Assembly: GCA_004362315.1 (NCBI GenBank)
Contig: SNWL01000003.1
Coordinates: 1-64,000 of the forward strand
Length of the DNA: 64,000 bases
Direction: 5' to 3'
Source of the DNA: Mycobacterium sp. BK086
Lineage (GTDB): Bacteria > Actinomycetota > Actinomycetes > Mycobacteriales > Mycobacteriaceae
Positions 9,156 through 31,299 of the stretch are shown piece after piece (positions within the stretch are counted from its first letter, which is position 1; the number at the start of each line of letters is the position of its first letter). A program made the position numbers and the translations under genes. The notes beneath the pieces were generated by a model, which had not been told where the DNA came from, ran no database searches, and saw only the letters and a program-made list of their open reading frames with translations.

Positions 9156-10930
9156 TGGCACACCTGCTCGGCGCCGAAGCGCTCCATCTCGAATATCCGA
9201 CTCAGGTGGTCTTCGAATCCGTGACCGTCGGCGTCAACGACGGCGCCCGCATCGGAATCGTCGGACGCAACGGCGACGGCAAATCCAGCCTGATGGGCAT
9301 GCTCACCGGCCGGATCGCCCCCGATTCCGGCCGGGTGACCCAGCGCGGCGGGCTGCGTGTCACCGCACTCGACCAGGCCGACACCATGGCCCCGGAGGCC
9401 ACCGTCGGTGAAGTGCTGGTGGGCGATCTGCCCGAGCACGAGTGGGCGGGCAACCCCCGAATCCGCGACGTCGTCGCCGGACTGGTCTCCGACCTCGACT
9501 GGCAGGCCCCGGTGTCCCAGCTCTCCGGTGGCCAGCGGCGCCGGGTTCAGCTCGCCGAGCTACTGATCGGCGACTGGGATGTGATCGCCCTCGACGAGCC
9601 GACCAACCACCTCGATATCGAGGGCATCACCTGGCTGGCCGAGCACCTCAAAACGCGCTGGCCGCGCAACACCGGCGGTCTGCTGATCGTCACCCACGAC
9701 CGCTGGTTCCTCGACGAAGTCGCCACCACCACGTGGGAGGTGCACGACGGGATCGTCGAACCGTTCGACGGTGGCTACGCCGCCTATGTGCTGCAGCGCG
9801 TCGAACGTGACCGCGTCGCCGCGGCCGCCGAGGCCAAGCGACAAAACCTCATGCGGAAGGAACTCGCGTGGCTGCGCCGCGGGGCGCCCGCGCGTACGTC
9901 CAAGCCGAAATTCCGCATCGATGCGGCCAACCAGCTGATCGAGGACGTGCCGCCGATTCGCAACGGCGTCGAGCTGGCCAAACTGGCCACCGCCCGGCTG
10001 GGCAAGGACGTCATCGACCTGCTCGACGTGTCGGTGTCGTTTGACGCCAAACCCGTTCTGCGCGACGTGGAATGGCGCATCGCGCCCGGCGAGCGCACGG
10101 GTATCGTCGGCGCCAACGGCGCGGGCAAGTCGACACTGCTCGGCCTGATCGCTGCGACGATCTCCCCCGATTCCGGACGGGTCAAGCGCGGCAAGACGGT
10201 TCGGCTGGCGATGCTCGACCAGCAATCCAGCCAGCTCACCGACATCGCAGGAGATATGGTCCGCGAGGTCGTGGGCCGACTCAAGACCGACTACCAGGTC
10301 GACGGCAAGGACATCACCCCGACACAGTTGTTGGAGCGCTTGGGTTTTCGTCGCGAGCAGTTGTCGTCGCGAGTGGGCGAACTCTCCGGCGGTCAGCGCA
10401 GGCGATTGCAGCTGATGCTGACGCTGCTCGAGGAACCCAATGTGCTGATCCTCGACGAGCCGACCAACGACGTCGACATCGATATGCTTTCGGCCACTGA
10501 GGATCTGCTCGACTCGTGGCCGGGCACGCTGATCGTGGTGTCACACGACCGGTATCTGCTCGAGCGGGTCACCGACCAGCAGTACGCGATCCTCGACGGC
10601 CACCTGCGGCATCTGCCGGGTGGTATCGACGAGTATCTGCGCATCAAGGCACGGCGGGAGACTTCCGCTGCTGCCCCTGCGGCCCGAGAGCCTGCCGCCC
10701 AAGCGTTGTCGGGTGCCGAATTGCGCAGTGTGGAAAAGGAAATCGCCTCCTTGGACCGAGCGCTGGTGAAGCTGTCCGACCGGGTGAACGCCAAGCACGT
10801 CGAGCTCGCGGAGTTCGACCAGTCCGATCATGTCGGCCTGGGCCGGTTGACGCAGGAGCTTCGCGCCCTGGAGGCCGAGGTGGCCGAGAAGGAGAACCGC
10901 TGGCTCGAGCTCTCGGAGCTGGTCGACTAG
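9155..10930 (+). CDS. ABC-F family ATPase (translation factor or ribosome-protection type)
   Basis: 591 residues with two fused nucleotide-binding domains and no membrane segment. NBD1 has GIVGRNGDGKSS, LSGGQRRRVQLAEL and VIALDEPTNHLD; NBD2 has GIVGANGAGKST, LSGGQRRRLQLM and VLILDEPTNDVD. A charged linker with MRKELAWLRRGAPARTSKPK lies between them, the Uup/EttA-type hallmark. The C-terminal about 80 residues are helical and charged. Such proteins act on the ribosome rather than transport; whether this one gives antibiotic tolerance cannot be told. The start is GTG, probably leaderless. It ends tail-to-tail with the MFS gene, sharing CTAG. Confidence 0.92.
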   Translation: MAHLLGAEALHLEYPTQVVFESVTVGVNDGARIGIVGRNGDGKSSLMGMLTGRIAPDSGRVTQRGGLRVTALDQADTMAPEATVGEVLVGDLPEHEWAGNPRIRDVVAGLVSDLDWQAPVSQLSGGQRRRVQLAELLIGDWDVIALDEPTNHLDIEGITWLAEHLKTRWPRNTGGLLIVTHDRWFLDEVATTTWEVHDGIVEPFDGGYAAYVLQRVERDRVAAAAEAKRQNLMRKELAWLRRGAPARTSKPKFRIDAANQLIEDVPPIRNGVELAKLATARLGKDVIDLLDVSVSFDAKPVLRDVEWRIAPGERTGIVGANGAGKSTLLGLIAATISPDSGRVKRGKTVRLAMLDQQSSQLTDIAGDMVREVVGRLKTDYQVDGKDITPTQLLERLGFRREQLSSRVGELSGGQRRRLQLMLTLLEEPNVLILDEPTNDVDIDMLSATEDLLDSWPGTLIVVSHDRYLLERVTDQQYAILDGHLRHLPGGIDEYLRIKARRETSAAAPAAREPAAQALSGAELRSVEKEIASLDRALVKLSDRVNAKHVELAEFDQSDHVGLGRLTQELRALEAEVAEKENRWLELSELVD

Positions 10931-12123
10931 GGCATCGGGAAGACTCGGACGAGCAGGAGCCCGGCCGCCGCGACCAGGCCGCAGATCAGGATTGTCGTGC
11001 TCACTCCGACCTGGGTCGCGATGAGCCCGAACAGGAAGCTGCCGGCGGCCAGTGAGCCCTGGAGCACGAGCGTGTAGAACGACGTCATCAGTCCGCGCAT
11101 GGTGTTGGGCGCGGCGGTCTGTACCGCCCACTGGTGCGCCACGGTGAGAATGCCCCAGCCGAATCCCGCGACCAACAGGAACGACGCGTCGAGCAGCATG
11201 CTGTCCCACTGGCTGATACCCAGCACCGCGAGCGAGAAGCCGCCCAACGCAATCGAACTCAGCACGTTCATCGATGCCCGTCGCTGCAGCCAGGGCATCG
11301 CCGACACCGCCGATACCGTGCCGACCGCCAGCGTGGTCAACAGTCCGCCGTATCCGATCACTTCGGTTTGGATATTCTCCTTGGCTTCGAGCGGCAACAG
11401 GGCCACCATCCCGGCACACGGCAGCATGAAGATTGCGCACCGAATCATCGGCCCGTACAACCGCCGCGAGGACCGCAGGTAGCGCCAGCCGTCGGCGAAT
11501 GACGCAGCCGCGTCGCCGAAGGATCTGTCGTCCCGTTGCTCGGTGGGCTTCGGCACCCGCCGCACGACCGCCATCATCACCAGATGCGACAGTGCGCGTG
11601 TACCGAACACCAGGATGGCGCCCCTGACGCCCACCAGCACACCGCCCAGCAGCGGGCCGGCCACCTGGGCGAGCTTGTTGCTCAAGGAATTCAAGGAGAT
11701 CGCACCGACGAGTTGATCCGCCGGAAGTAGGTCGTGCAGAAAGGGTTTCCACGCGGCCTGCTGAAAAACCAGTCCGATGCCGATCAACGACAAGCTCACC
11801 AGCAGCCACGCGGCACTCAGGTGCCCGCCGAACGTCAGGACCGCCAGCCCGGCCACCCCCAGCAGCATCCAGGTGTGCGCACCGAGCAGCACCCGCCGGT
11901 GACCCTGGAGGTCCGCGATGATGCCGGCGGGAATCCCCAGGATCAGGAACGGCAGGCTGGTGGCCGTCTGCACCATGCTGACCAGCAGCGGGTTCGACGT
12001 CATCGTCGTCATCACCCATGCCGCACCGAGCAAGAGCATGACCAGACCGAAACTGGACAGCACGTTGGCCAGCCACAGCGCCCGGAATTGACGCTGACGA
12101 AGCAGCGCGTATCCCCCGGCCAT
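10927..12123 (-). CDS. MFS transporter (EntS/DHA3-like)
   Basis: 398 residues with about twelve hydrophobic segments. The N-terminal LLRQRQFRALWLANVLSSFG and the loop ILGIPAGIIADLQGHRRVLL, the MFS motif A between helices 2 and 3, identify the major facilitator superfamily. LAQVAGPLLGGVL is typical of the EntS/MdfA-like exporters. It probably exports a small molecule or siderophore-like compound, but the substrate is unknown. It diverges from the membrane protein at 12154 with about 30 bases between starts, so both promoters are very close. Confidence 0.88.
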   Translation of the reverse strand: MAGGYALLRQRQFRALWLANVLSSFGLVMLLLGAAWVMTTMTSNPLLVSMVQTATSLPFLILGIPAGIIADLQGHRRVLLGAHTWMLLGVAGLAVLTFGGHLSAAWLLVSLSLIGIGLVFQQAAWKPFLHDLLPADQLVGAISLNSLSNKLAQVAGPLLGGVLVGVRGAILVFGTRALSHLVMMAVVRRVPKPTEQRDDRSFGDAAASFADGWRYLRSSRRLYGPMIRCAIFMLPCAGMVALLPLEAKENIQTEVIGYGGLLTTLAVGTVSAVSAMPWLQRRASMNVLSSIALGGFSLAVLGISQWDSMLLDASFLLVAGFGWGILTVAHQWAVQTAAPNTMRGLMTSFYTLVLQGSLAAGSFLFGLIATQVGVSTTILICGLVAAAGLLLVRVFPMP

Positions 12124-12153
12124 CCGGGAAAGCTATCAGGCAGGATGTCAGCC

Positions 12154-13467
12154 ATGCGCTACGTGTTGCGGCCGCTGAGCCTGTGGGCGCGGTACTTCCC
12201 GCAACTGATCGCGTGCTACCTACTGGGCTTGTTGGGCCGGCATCTCGCCATCGAATGGGCCGCGTGGGCCGGCTACGACAACGACTGGTGGGCTTCGCTG
12301 ATCATGCCGCTGGCCGGTATTGCCCGGCTGGGTTCCTATGTGGCGATGCTTCTGGTGCTGCGCCCCGCTTTTCCGGTGCTGGCCACCTTCGGCCGCCGGC
12401 CGGCCCGCAGCATCGATCTCTTCTCCACCGTCATCGTGCCGTTCTTCGCGATCTATCTGGCCTGGCAGATGTTCCGGGAGGACTGGCTGGCGTTCGAGAG
12501 CCGCGCCCTGACCTACCGGGTGGGTGATTCGATGATGGCCGCGGTGGCCGGCGGGCCGCCCACCGAATTGCACCCGCAATCACTGCCCGTCGGGGCGGGC
12601 ACCTGGGTGCTGATCGGCGGGGCGCTGGTGGCCCGCTGGGTGTTGAGCAAGCTCAAGGACCGTTTGCCGTCCTGGCTCGTCGCGGTCCGGCTCTATGTCG
12701 ACGCGCTGTGGGTGTTCCTGGTGCTGAGCTTCTCGGTCAACCAGGGCCTGACCATTCTCATCAATCCGACCGAGTGGATCGCCCAGCGCCGGATCATGGT
12801 GTGGCTCAGCACCACCCGCGCCGACCTGTTCTCCCATTTCGCACCGTTGGAGAAAGTCTGGGACGCAGTCATGTGGGCGTTGCGCACCGCGTTCGGCGGT
12901 GCGGCAGTCCCGCTGATCTGGCTGGCGCTGGCCGGCATCGTCTACGGCGTCACCCTGACCACCGGCTGGCGCAGCGTGGCCCAGCGCGTTGTCGGACGCC
13001 GTGCCGACAAGGTCTACGATCGATCCACCTCGGCCGGTAAGCGGTGGCAGCGACGCTGGTCGATCCTCCCGAAATCGCTGCGGGAGAAGGTCACCGAGCA
13101 CGCCGTCGACCAGATCGGCAAATTCCGGCCCATCACCGACTCGGCGCGCATCGTGTTACACGCCGGGGTGCTGGCGCTCGCCCTGTATGTCCTGGCCTAT
13201 GCCGGCCTGGCGTGGCTGGATATGACCGGCAGCTTCTACCGGGCTCAGCTCGGTGACGGCTATCTGCTGCGCGGCATGGCCTGGCTGCTGGGTCCACACC
13301 CCGCACCGTTCTGGGCCGGGTTCGGCCAGACGCTGAGCCTGGTGTCGCACGCCATCATCGAGCCGTTGCGAATCTGCTTGATCGCCAGCACTTTTGCCTA
13401 CTGCCTTGAACAGGTCGCCCAGGATCCGGCGCCGAAAAAGCCGGTTACAGCTCCAGCCGCACCCTGA
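12154..13467 (+). CDS. Multi-pass membrane protein of unknown function
   Basis: About 437 residues beginning MRYVLRPLSLWARYFPQLIA. The ATG at 12154 is preferred because GCAGGA lies 8 bases upstream; the in-frame ATG at 12145 would add three residues. At least seven hydrophobic stretches are seen, for example LIACYLLGLLG, IVPFFAIYLAW, VFLVLSFSVNQGLTILI and LALALYVLAYAGLAWL, with a basic cytoplasmic-type loop around VYDRSTSAGKRWQRRW. I do not recognise the family. Its 3' end overlaps the last gene of the convergent membrane-anchored trio by 23 bases. Confidence 0.75.
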   Translation: MRYVLRPLSLWARYFPQLIACYLLGLLGRHLAIEWAAWAGYDNDWWASLIMPLAGIARLGSYVAMLLVLRPAFPVLATFGRRPARSIDLFSTVIVPFFAIYLAWQMFREDWLAFESRALTYRVGDSMMAAVAGGPPTELHPQSLPVGAGTWVLIGGALVARWVLSKLKDRLPSWLVAVRLYVDALWVFLVLSFSVNQGLTILINPTEWIAQRRIMVWLSTTRADLFSHFAPLEKVWDAVMWALRTAFGGAAVPLIWLALAGIVYGVTLTTGWRSVAQRVVGRRADKVYDRSTSAGKRWQRRWSILPKSLREKVTEHAVDQIGKFRPITDSARIVLHAGVLALALYVLAYAGLAWLDMTGSFYRAQLGDGYLLRGMAWLLGPHPAPFWAGFGQTLSLVSHAIIEPLRICLIASTFAYCLEQVAQDPAPKKPVTAPAAP

Positions 13468-13936
13468 TCCGGCCATCCAGATCGACGACGTCGACCGCGG
13501 TCGGCACGGCGTCGTGCGGCAGCAGGAAACTGAATTGCACCGGCCCCTTGCCAATACAGCGATCAGACACGCCGTCGGGCAGCTGCGGTCCAAACCCGGC
13601 CACTCCCTCGGCCTGCCAGCGCCGCCGGCCGTCGGTGAGCACGCCGGTGCACATGTCCCCATCGGGTGCGCCGGTGCGATTGATCGAGACCACCTGCAGC
13701 ACCGTGCCGTCCGGTGGCGCCTTGAGGTGCCGCACCCCGGTGACGGTCCAGGTCTGACCGTCGAACGACCCGGTCTGGCCCGCCCCGACGACGTGGGCCG
13801 GGACGACGGTGTGTCGGTAGCGCGACCAGTCCGGCCCCAGTTCGCTCACGACCAGCACGGCGAGGACGAGCGCGGCCACGACGACGCCGATGATGTTGCG
13901 CTGCCACAGCTTTGCGGGCATCCGGAGCCGGCTCAT
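13445..13936 (-). CDS. Membrane-anchored extracytoplasmic protein, third of a coupled trio
   Basis: 163 residues: a basic start (MSRLRMPAKLWQRN), one transmembrane helix (IIGVVVAALVLAVLVVSEL), then a beta-rich domain with WTVTGVRHL and two Cys (DGDMCTGVL, SDRCIGKG) that could form a disulfide outside the cell. It overlaps the preceding gene by 4 bases (ATGA). It shares architecture, though little sequence, with the two upstream genes. Function unknown. Confidence 0.8.
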   Translation of the reverse strand: MSRLRMPAKLWQRNIIGVVVAALVLAVLVVSELGPDWSRYRHTVVPAHVVGAGQTGSFDGQTWTVTGVRHLKAPPDGTVLQVVSINRTGAPDGDMCTGVLTDGRRRWQAEGVAGFGPQLPDGVSDRCIGKGPVQFSFLLPHDAVPTAVDVVDLDGRIRVRLEL

Positions 13937-14493
13937 CGTGCCACCGTCTGCGCCGGCTCGACGACGATCGACTTCGGCCTGGTGACGCTGGCGTCACCGA
14001 GCGGAACGTCGATGACCAGGCGCGAGTCGAGCCGTTCGTCGCCGCCCCACACCCGCAGCACCACCGATGTCACCGAGTTCAGTAGGTCGATCGGAACGTC
14101 GAAAACCCACGCACAGTGCAGCGCGAGACCGGGCTGAACCAAGCCGTTGGTCGACAGCAGCCGATCGGTCGGCGCGTAGGTGTTGGGTCCGACCAGCAGG
14201 TCGGCGTGTGGGAGCACGGGCGCCGTTGTAGCCTCCAGCGAGGTCGCCGCGACCAGCCACGTCCCGGCCGCGGTGACCGGTTTGCGCGACGGCGGCTTTT
14301 CGATGATCGAGGCAATACTGGCGCCGGTCACCGTGCCCGACAGGTTCTCCCCGACCGCTGCGGTGTTGATACCGGCATGCACGTCGAACGGCGCGTAGAT
14401 CGCGGACTGAGTGGGCAGGTTGTGCCAGATCAGTGCCGCCAGCGCGACAGCGACGACGGTGAGCAGCGCGGCGCCTGCCGACCGGCGGGTCAC
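13933..14493 (-). CDS. Membrane-anchored extracytoplasmic protein, second of a coupled trio
   Basis: 186 residues from the GTG at 14493, which overlaps the upstream stop as GTGA. One N-terminal helix (AALLTVVAVALAALIW) is followed by an extracytoplasmic beta-type domain. AAGTWLVA and VVLRVWGGDE align with AGTWLVAP and TLRVWKKEF of the first gene, so the two look paralogous. A promoter is not needed internally; translation is coupled at both ends. Function unknown. Confidence 0.8.
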   Translation of the reverse strand: MTRRSAGAALLTVVAVALAALIWHNLPTQSAIYAPFDVHAGINTAAVGENLSGTVTGASIASIIEKPPSRKPVTAAGTWLVAATSLEATTAPVLPHADLLVGPNTYAPTDRLLSTNGLVQPGLALHCAWVFDVPIDLLNSVTSVVLRVWGGDERLDSRLVIDVPLGDASVTRPKSIVVEPAQTVAR

Positions 14494-15089
14494 GGCGCGA
14501 CCTTGACCGGGACGCTGACCTGACCGTATTCGGTGAGACTGTCCAACCAGGTTTGGCCGTACGTCACCATCAGCTCGTGGAATTCTTTCTTCCACACCCG
14601 CAGCGTCACCGAATCACCATCGCGCAGTGCGTCTTCCGGCAAGATCCAGAGCGTGGCAACCTCTTCGCTCAGGCCCGGCCCGATGCGGGTGATGCGGCTG
14701 CCGTCGGCGATCCGGAACACCCCGAAGAAGCGTTTGTTCGGCTCGTCACGCAGATCGAGCTCGTCGTCGACCGAAGCGGGCACGGTGCCGTCGTTGTGCA
14801 GGGTCGCGACAACCGCGAGGTAGCGCAGGCCCTCGGCCTTCGGCGCCACCAGCCAGGTGCCCGCACGGATCTCTCGGGGGAACGACGCACGGTCGACGGT
14901 GACGGTGAACGGGCCGTCGCTGAGCTGGTCACCGGGTTGGAACGGGGTCACAGTGGTGCTCACGGTGTCCAGCCCGCCGAACAGTGCGGTCGCCCCGAGG
15001 ATCGCGACCGTCAGCAGCTGGCCCATCTGCGAGAAGCCCAGACCGGCGAACCAGCGCCGGATCGGTCCTCGCGTTTCGGTGCCCCCCAC
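14490..15089 (-). CDS. Membrane-anchored extracytoplasmic protein, first of a coupled trio
   Basis: 199 residues: cytoplasmic N-terminus, one transmembrane helix (MGQLLTVAILGATALFGGL), then a beta-sandwich-like exterior domain with AGTWLVAPKAEGLRYLAV and the two-sided RVW motif near the C-terminus. The spacing and pattern recall DUF4352/telokin-like Ig folds, but this is only a shape impression. It starts 31 bases after argH ends and reads the same way, so it may be transcribed from the arginine operon. Function unknown. Confidence 0.8.
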   Translation of the reverse strand: MGGTETRGPIRRWFAGLGFSQMGQLLTVAILGATALFGGLDTVSTTVTPFQPGDQLSDGPFTVTVDRASFPREIRAGTWLVAPKAEGLRYLAVVATLHNDGTVPASVDDELDLRDEPNKRFFGVFRIADGSRITRIGPGLSEEVATLWILPEDALRDGDSVTLRVWKKEFHELMVTYGQTWLDSLTEYGQVSVPVKVAP

Positions 15090-15120
15090 GTGTGCGATCG
15101 TAGTTGCCGCGCCGTCGCGG

Positions 15121-17738
<2,618 letters not shown>

Positions 17739-17749
17739 GAAGTGCTCCT

Positions 17750-20335
<2,586 letters not shown>

Positions 20336-20339
<4 letters not shown>

Positions 20340-21204
20340 GAGGGGATCACCTTCGTTCCGGTTCCTTCGTCGGTGAAAAGCTCGACCAGCACACAGTGTT
20401 CAACCCTGCCGTCGATCACGTGCGCACTGGGGACCCCGCCCTCGACCGCCCGCAGACAGGCTTCGATCTTGGGGATCATGCCGGTCTCCAGGTTGGGCAG
20501 CAGATCGGTCAGGGTGTCGGTGTCGATCTGACTGACCAGCGAATCCCGGTTGGGCCAATCGGTGTAGAGACCTTCGACATCGGTGAGCATCAGCAGTTTC
20601 TCGGCGCCGAGGGATCTGGCCACCGCGGCGGCCGCGGTGTCGGCGTTGATGTTGTGCACCACACCGTCGGCGTCCGGGGCGATCGTCGAGATCACCGGAA
20701 TGCGGCCGGCGGCAATGAGATCCAGGACCGCGGCGGTGTTGACGTGCTCGACGTCGCCGACCAGGCCGATGTCGGTGATCACGCCGTCGACGGTGACGCC
20801 CCGGCGCACCGCCGTCAACAGTTGAGCGTCCTCGCCGGTGATGCCGACGGCGTACGGGCCGTGGGCGTTGATGAGGTTCACCAGCTCGCGACCGACCTGG
20901 CCGAACAGCACCATCCGGGCGACGTCGAGAACCTCGGGCGTGGTGACCCGGAAGCCGCCCTTGAATTCCCCTTCGATACCAAGCTTTTTGAGCATCGCGC
21001 TGATCTGCGGGCCGCCGCCGTGCACCACAACGGGGTGGATACCGGCATTGCGCAGGAACACCATGTCGTCGGCGAACGCGGCCTTGAGGCGGTCGTCGGT
21101 CATCGCGTTGCCGCCGTACTTGACCACGACGATCTTATCGTTGAGCTGTTTGAGCCAGGGCAGCGCCTCGGCGAGGATCGCGGCCTTGGTGTTCACGGTC
21201 GTAG

Positions 21205-21208
<4 letters not shown>
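20336..21208 (-). CDS. argB: Acetylglutamate kinase
   Basis: Second step of arginine synthesis, usually the feedback-inhibited one. 290 residues from the ATG at 21208, coupled to argJ by ATGA. Amino-acid-kinase motifs are visible: VVKYGGNAM (nucleotide Lys and Gly loop), [12 protein letters not shown] and [12 protein letters not shown]. The long open frame upstream of 21208 is a shadow of argJ. Confidence 0.97.
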
Positions 21209-28751
<7,543 letters not shown>

Positions 28752-29052
28752 ATCAGTTCGGCGACGAACGGCGCGTCGAACTTTTGCGGTCCCAATCCCC
28801 TTGCACCGCCGGGCGATCCGAGGTCGGCGAAGAAGTCGGCATTGGCCACCACGTACGGCTGCCAGTCGTCGGAGGCGTCATCGACATACGCGATGGCCTC
28901 GACCGGGCACACCGGTTCGCATGCCGCGCAGTCCACGCACTCGTCGGGATGGATGTACAACATCCGCTCCCCCTCGTAGATGCAGTCCACCGGACACTCG
29001 TCCACACAGGCCTTGTCCCGGATGTCGACACACGGCTCCCCGATGACGTAGG

Positions 29053-30621
29053 TCATGAAGCCGCCAGGTCGTCGAGGGCCGCGTAGGCGGCGTTGTATCC
29101 CGGCACGAACGTGATGCCCGGACCGCCATGACAACCGGCGCCACCCAGGTAGAGTCCCGCGATCGGAATCGCAATATCGAGAAATCCCTTGGGGCCGGGA
29201 CGATTCGGACCCATCAGGTCCGGATGCAGAAGGCCATGGCAGAAGTCGCCGTCGGGCGCGCCGAACATCGTCTGCATGTGATATGGCGCGAACGTGATGT
29301 GCCGGATCTGGATATCCCTGAAGTTCGGCGCGAACTTACTGATCTTGTCGATCACCGTTTCCGCCATCTCCTGCTTCAGGCGCCCATGCTGCTCTCGGGG
29401 TGCCTCGACGGGGAACCCGTAGGCGTACGCGCTGGCGGCATGCTTACCGGGCGGCGCCAGACTCGGATCGGTCACCGACGGGATCTGCATACCGAATGAC
29501 GGATTGTCGGGAAGCATCCCCGCCCTGGCCATCTCCCATTGCCGTTGCTGCTCTTCGGGTGTCCCGAACACCCCGACCGACTGCTGCATGCCGGGTTCGT
29601 TCAGCAGCTCGTAGGGAGACGCGAACTCCGGCAAACCATCCAGCGCGAAGTGCATTTGGATGAAGGTGGCCCGGTGGTCACGTCCGGCGAGTCGCTCCAC
29701 CAGGTTGGCCGGTAGGTGTTCGGCGCCGACCAGGTCGATCAAGGTCAGGTCCGGCGACAGATTCGATACCACGACCGGTGCGCTCAGTATCGAGCCGTCA
29801 CGCAATCGCACGCCGGTGACCCGCTCGTTCTCGACGAGGATCTGATCGACCTTCGTGCGATAACGGACTTCACCACCGAGCTCGGTGAACAGGCGTTTGA
29901 GGTGATCGCAGACGGCACCGATGCCGCCTTCGAGCTTCGTCATCATCGTGGCATTCATGTCGGGAACACCCATCGCGAACGCCAGACACGTTGCGCTGCC
30001 GGGCGTGAACGGTCCCCGATACGTCGAGTTGATGGCCAGGAACGCCAGCATGCCCCGGATGGTCGCGTACTTCTCCTTATCCGGGAAGTTGCGATCGATG
30101 ACGTCCATCGCGGTACCGAACAACATCTCGTGGATCGCTCGGCGCTCGGATTCATTTGCCGCACAGGCATACATCTCGTCGAGGGTCTTCGGTGGTGTGC
30201 GCGCCTCGAAACGCCCCAGCGCGCGCGTCGGGCCCGTCGTCCATTCCAGCATCTTGGCCATCCCCAGCACCGAATCGGCTCCGTGCTTCTCGGACAGATG
30301 TGTCATGTACTTCATCGGGTCGCTGTAGAGGATCATCGGCTCCTCTCCTGCTTCACCGAGGTTCACCGATTGGACTTCGGAATGGACCTGCGGAATCGTG
30401 TGCAGCTCCAGGGCGTCGGCGACTTCAGGTGCGGTCGGGAATTGCACCGAACCGGCGATCTCGTAACGGAATCCGTCGATCAACTCGACGGTTGCCGCCA
30501 TACCGCCGGAATAGGTGTTCTGCTCCAGGACGATCGTCCGCAGCCCCTGGCGCTGCAGAACCGCCGCCGCGGTCAGGCCGTTGTGGCCTGCCCCGACGAC
30601 GATCGCGTCGAAATCACTCAT
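29053..30621 (-). CDS. FAD-dependent oxidoreductase, phytoene-desaturase/PYROXD2-like
   Basis: 522 residues. The N-terminal dinucleotide fold is AIVVGAGHNGLTAAAVLQRQ with the ribose Glu in IVLEQNTYSGG; the C-terminal FAD block is GLYLGGAGCHGGPGITFVPG. The family includes carotenoid desaturases/isomerases and related lipid oxidoreductases. The substrate is unknown. It is coupled to a ferredoxin and divergent from a TetR gene with one operator-like dyad in the 78-base gap (30652-30663). Confidence 0.87.
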   Translation of the reverse strand: MSDFDAIVVGAGHNGLTAAAVLQRQGLRTIVLEQNTYSGGMAATVELIDGFRYEIAGSVQFPTAPEVADALELHTIPQVHSEVQSVNLGEAGEEPMILYSDPMKYMTHLSEKHGADSVLGMAKMLEWTTGPTRALGRFEARTPPKTLDEMYACAANESERRAIHEMLFGTAMDVIDRNFPDKEKYATIRGMLAFLAINSTYRGPFTPGSATCLAFAMGVPDMNATMMTKLEGGIGAVCDHLKRLFTELGGEVRYRTKVDQILVENERVTGVRLRDGSILSAPVVVSNLSPDLTLIDLVGAEHLPANLVERLAGRDHRATFIQMHFALDGLPEFASPYELLNEPGMQQSVGVFGTPEEQQRQWEMARAGMLPDNPSFGMQIPSVTDPSLAPPGKHAASAYAYGFPVEAPREQHGRLKQEMAETVIDKISKFAPNFRDIQIRHITFAPYHMQTMFGAPDGDFCHGLLHPDLMGPNRPGPKGFLDIAIPIAGLYLGGAGCHGGPGITFVPGYNAAYAALDDLAAS

Positions 30622-30651
30622 TGCTGGTTCTCCTCACTTGATTCCACTGAT

Positions 30652-30663
30652 GTCACGACTGAC
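30652..30663. promoter_or_regulatory. Candidate TetR operator, site 1 (GTCA-N4-TGAC)
   Basis: GTCACGACTGAC sits between the divergent FAD oxidoreductase (start 30621) and TetR (start 30700) genes. It is part of GATGTCACGACTGAC, which recurs with one change before mceA at 38325-38339. A second overlapping dyad, TCACG-N5-CGTGA, covers 30653-30667. Its place and its recurrence make it a likely site for the local TetR. Confidence 0.55.
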
Positions 30664-30699
30664 GTGATTAGGCGAAAAGGATTGTGCGAAAATGCCGTA

Positions 30700-31299
30700 A
30701 TGACGAACTTGCACGAGCGGCGCAGGACTTCTACGCGCGAGGCGCTGCGCGAGGTGGCGCTGGCGCGCTTCGCTCGTGACGGATTCGCCAACGTGACGGT
30801 CGCTCAACTCGCCGACGAGGCGGGCGTCACCCAGCGCACGTTCTTCCGGCATTTCCCGACCAAAGAGGCAGTCCTGTTCCAGGACTACGAGACTCAGCTC
30901 GAATGGCTTGCCGAGGCACTGGCCCGGCGCCCCGCCGACGAGTCGCTGTTCGACGCGGTGCTGGGCAGCGTGGTCAGCTTCCCGCACGACCTCGAGATCG
31001 TTCGGCAGGCCGCGATCCTGCGGGCCACTCTGCTCGACGGTGAGCGCACCGCGGGCCACCTCAGGGTGGTGCAGGCGTCCTTCGCTGAGGTGTTGACCGA
31101 TTTCGTCAAGCGGCGCTACACCGATCTGGACGATGTCGACCTGATCGCCGAAGTCGCCGGCGCCGCGCTGGCAGCCGCCCTTGTCACCGCGGTGGAGCGC
31201 TGGGGCCGCGATGGGTGCACCACCGACCTGCGTGAGGTGGTCGCCACCAGCGTCGGACTGCTGCGGTCCGGCCTGGCTCCCCTTTCCCGCGAGGCCTAA
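30700..31299 (+). CDS. TetR family transcriptional regulator
   Basis: 199 residues starting MTNLHERRRTSTREALREVA. The helix-turn-helix is VAQLADEAGVTQRTFFRHFP followed by TKEAVLF. No ribosome site precedes the ATG. It diverges from the FAD oxidoreductase and converges on mceF with a 4-base overlap. The shared dyad in its promoter and upstream of mceA suggests that it controls both, plus itself. The effector is unknown; a lipid or acyl-CoA is plausible from context only. Confidence 0.9.
   Translation: MTNLHERRRTSTREALREVALARFARDGFANVTVAQLADEAGVTQRTFFRHFPTKEAVLFQDYETQLEWLAEALARRPADESLFDAVLGSVVSFPHDLEIVRQAAILRATLLDGERTAGHLRVVQASFAEVLTDFVKRRYTDLDDVDLIAEVAGAALAAALVTAVERWGRDGCTTDLREVVATSVGLLRSGLAPLSREA

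Noticed and set aside
11734..12153. Extension of the membrane protein at 12154 far upstream
   Set aside because: It is the antisense of the MFS gene and has no start with a ribosome site; MRYVLRPL is the natural N-terminus.
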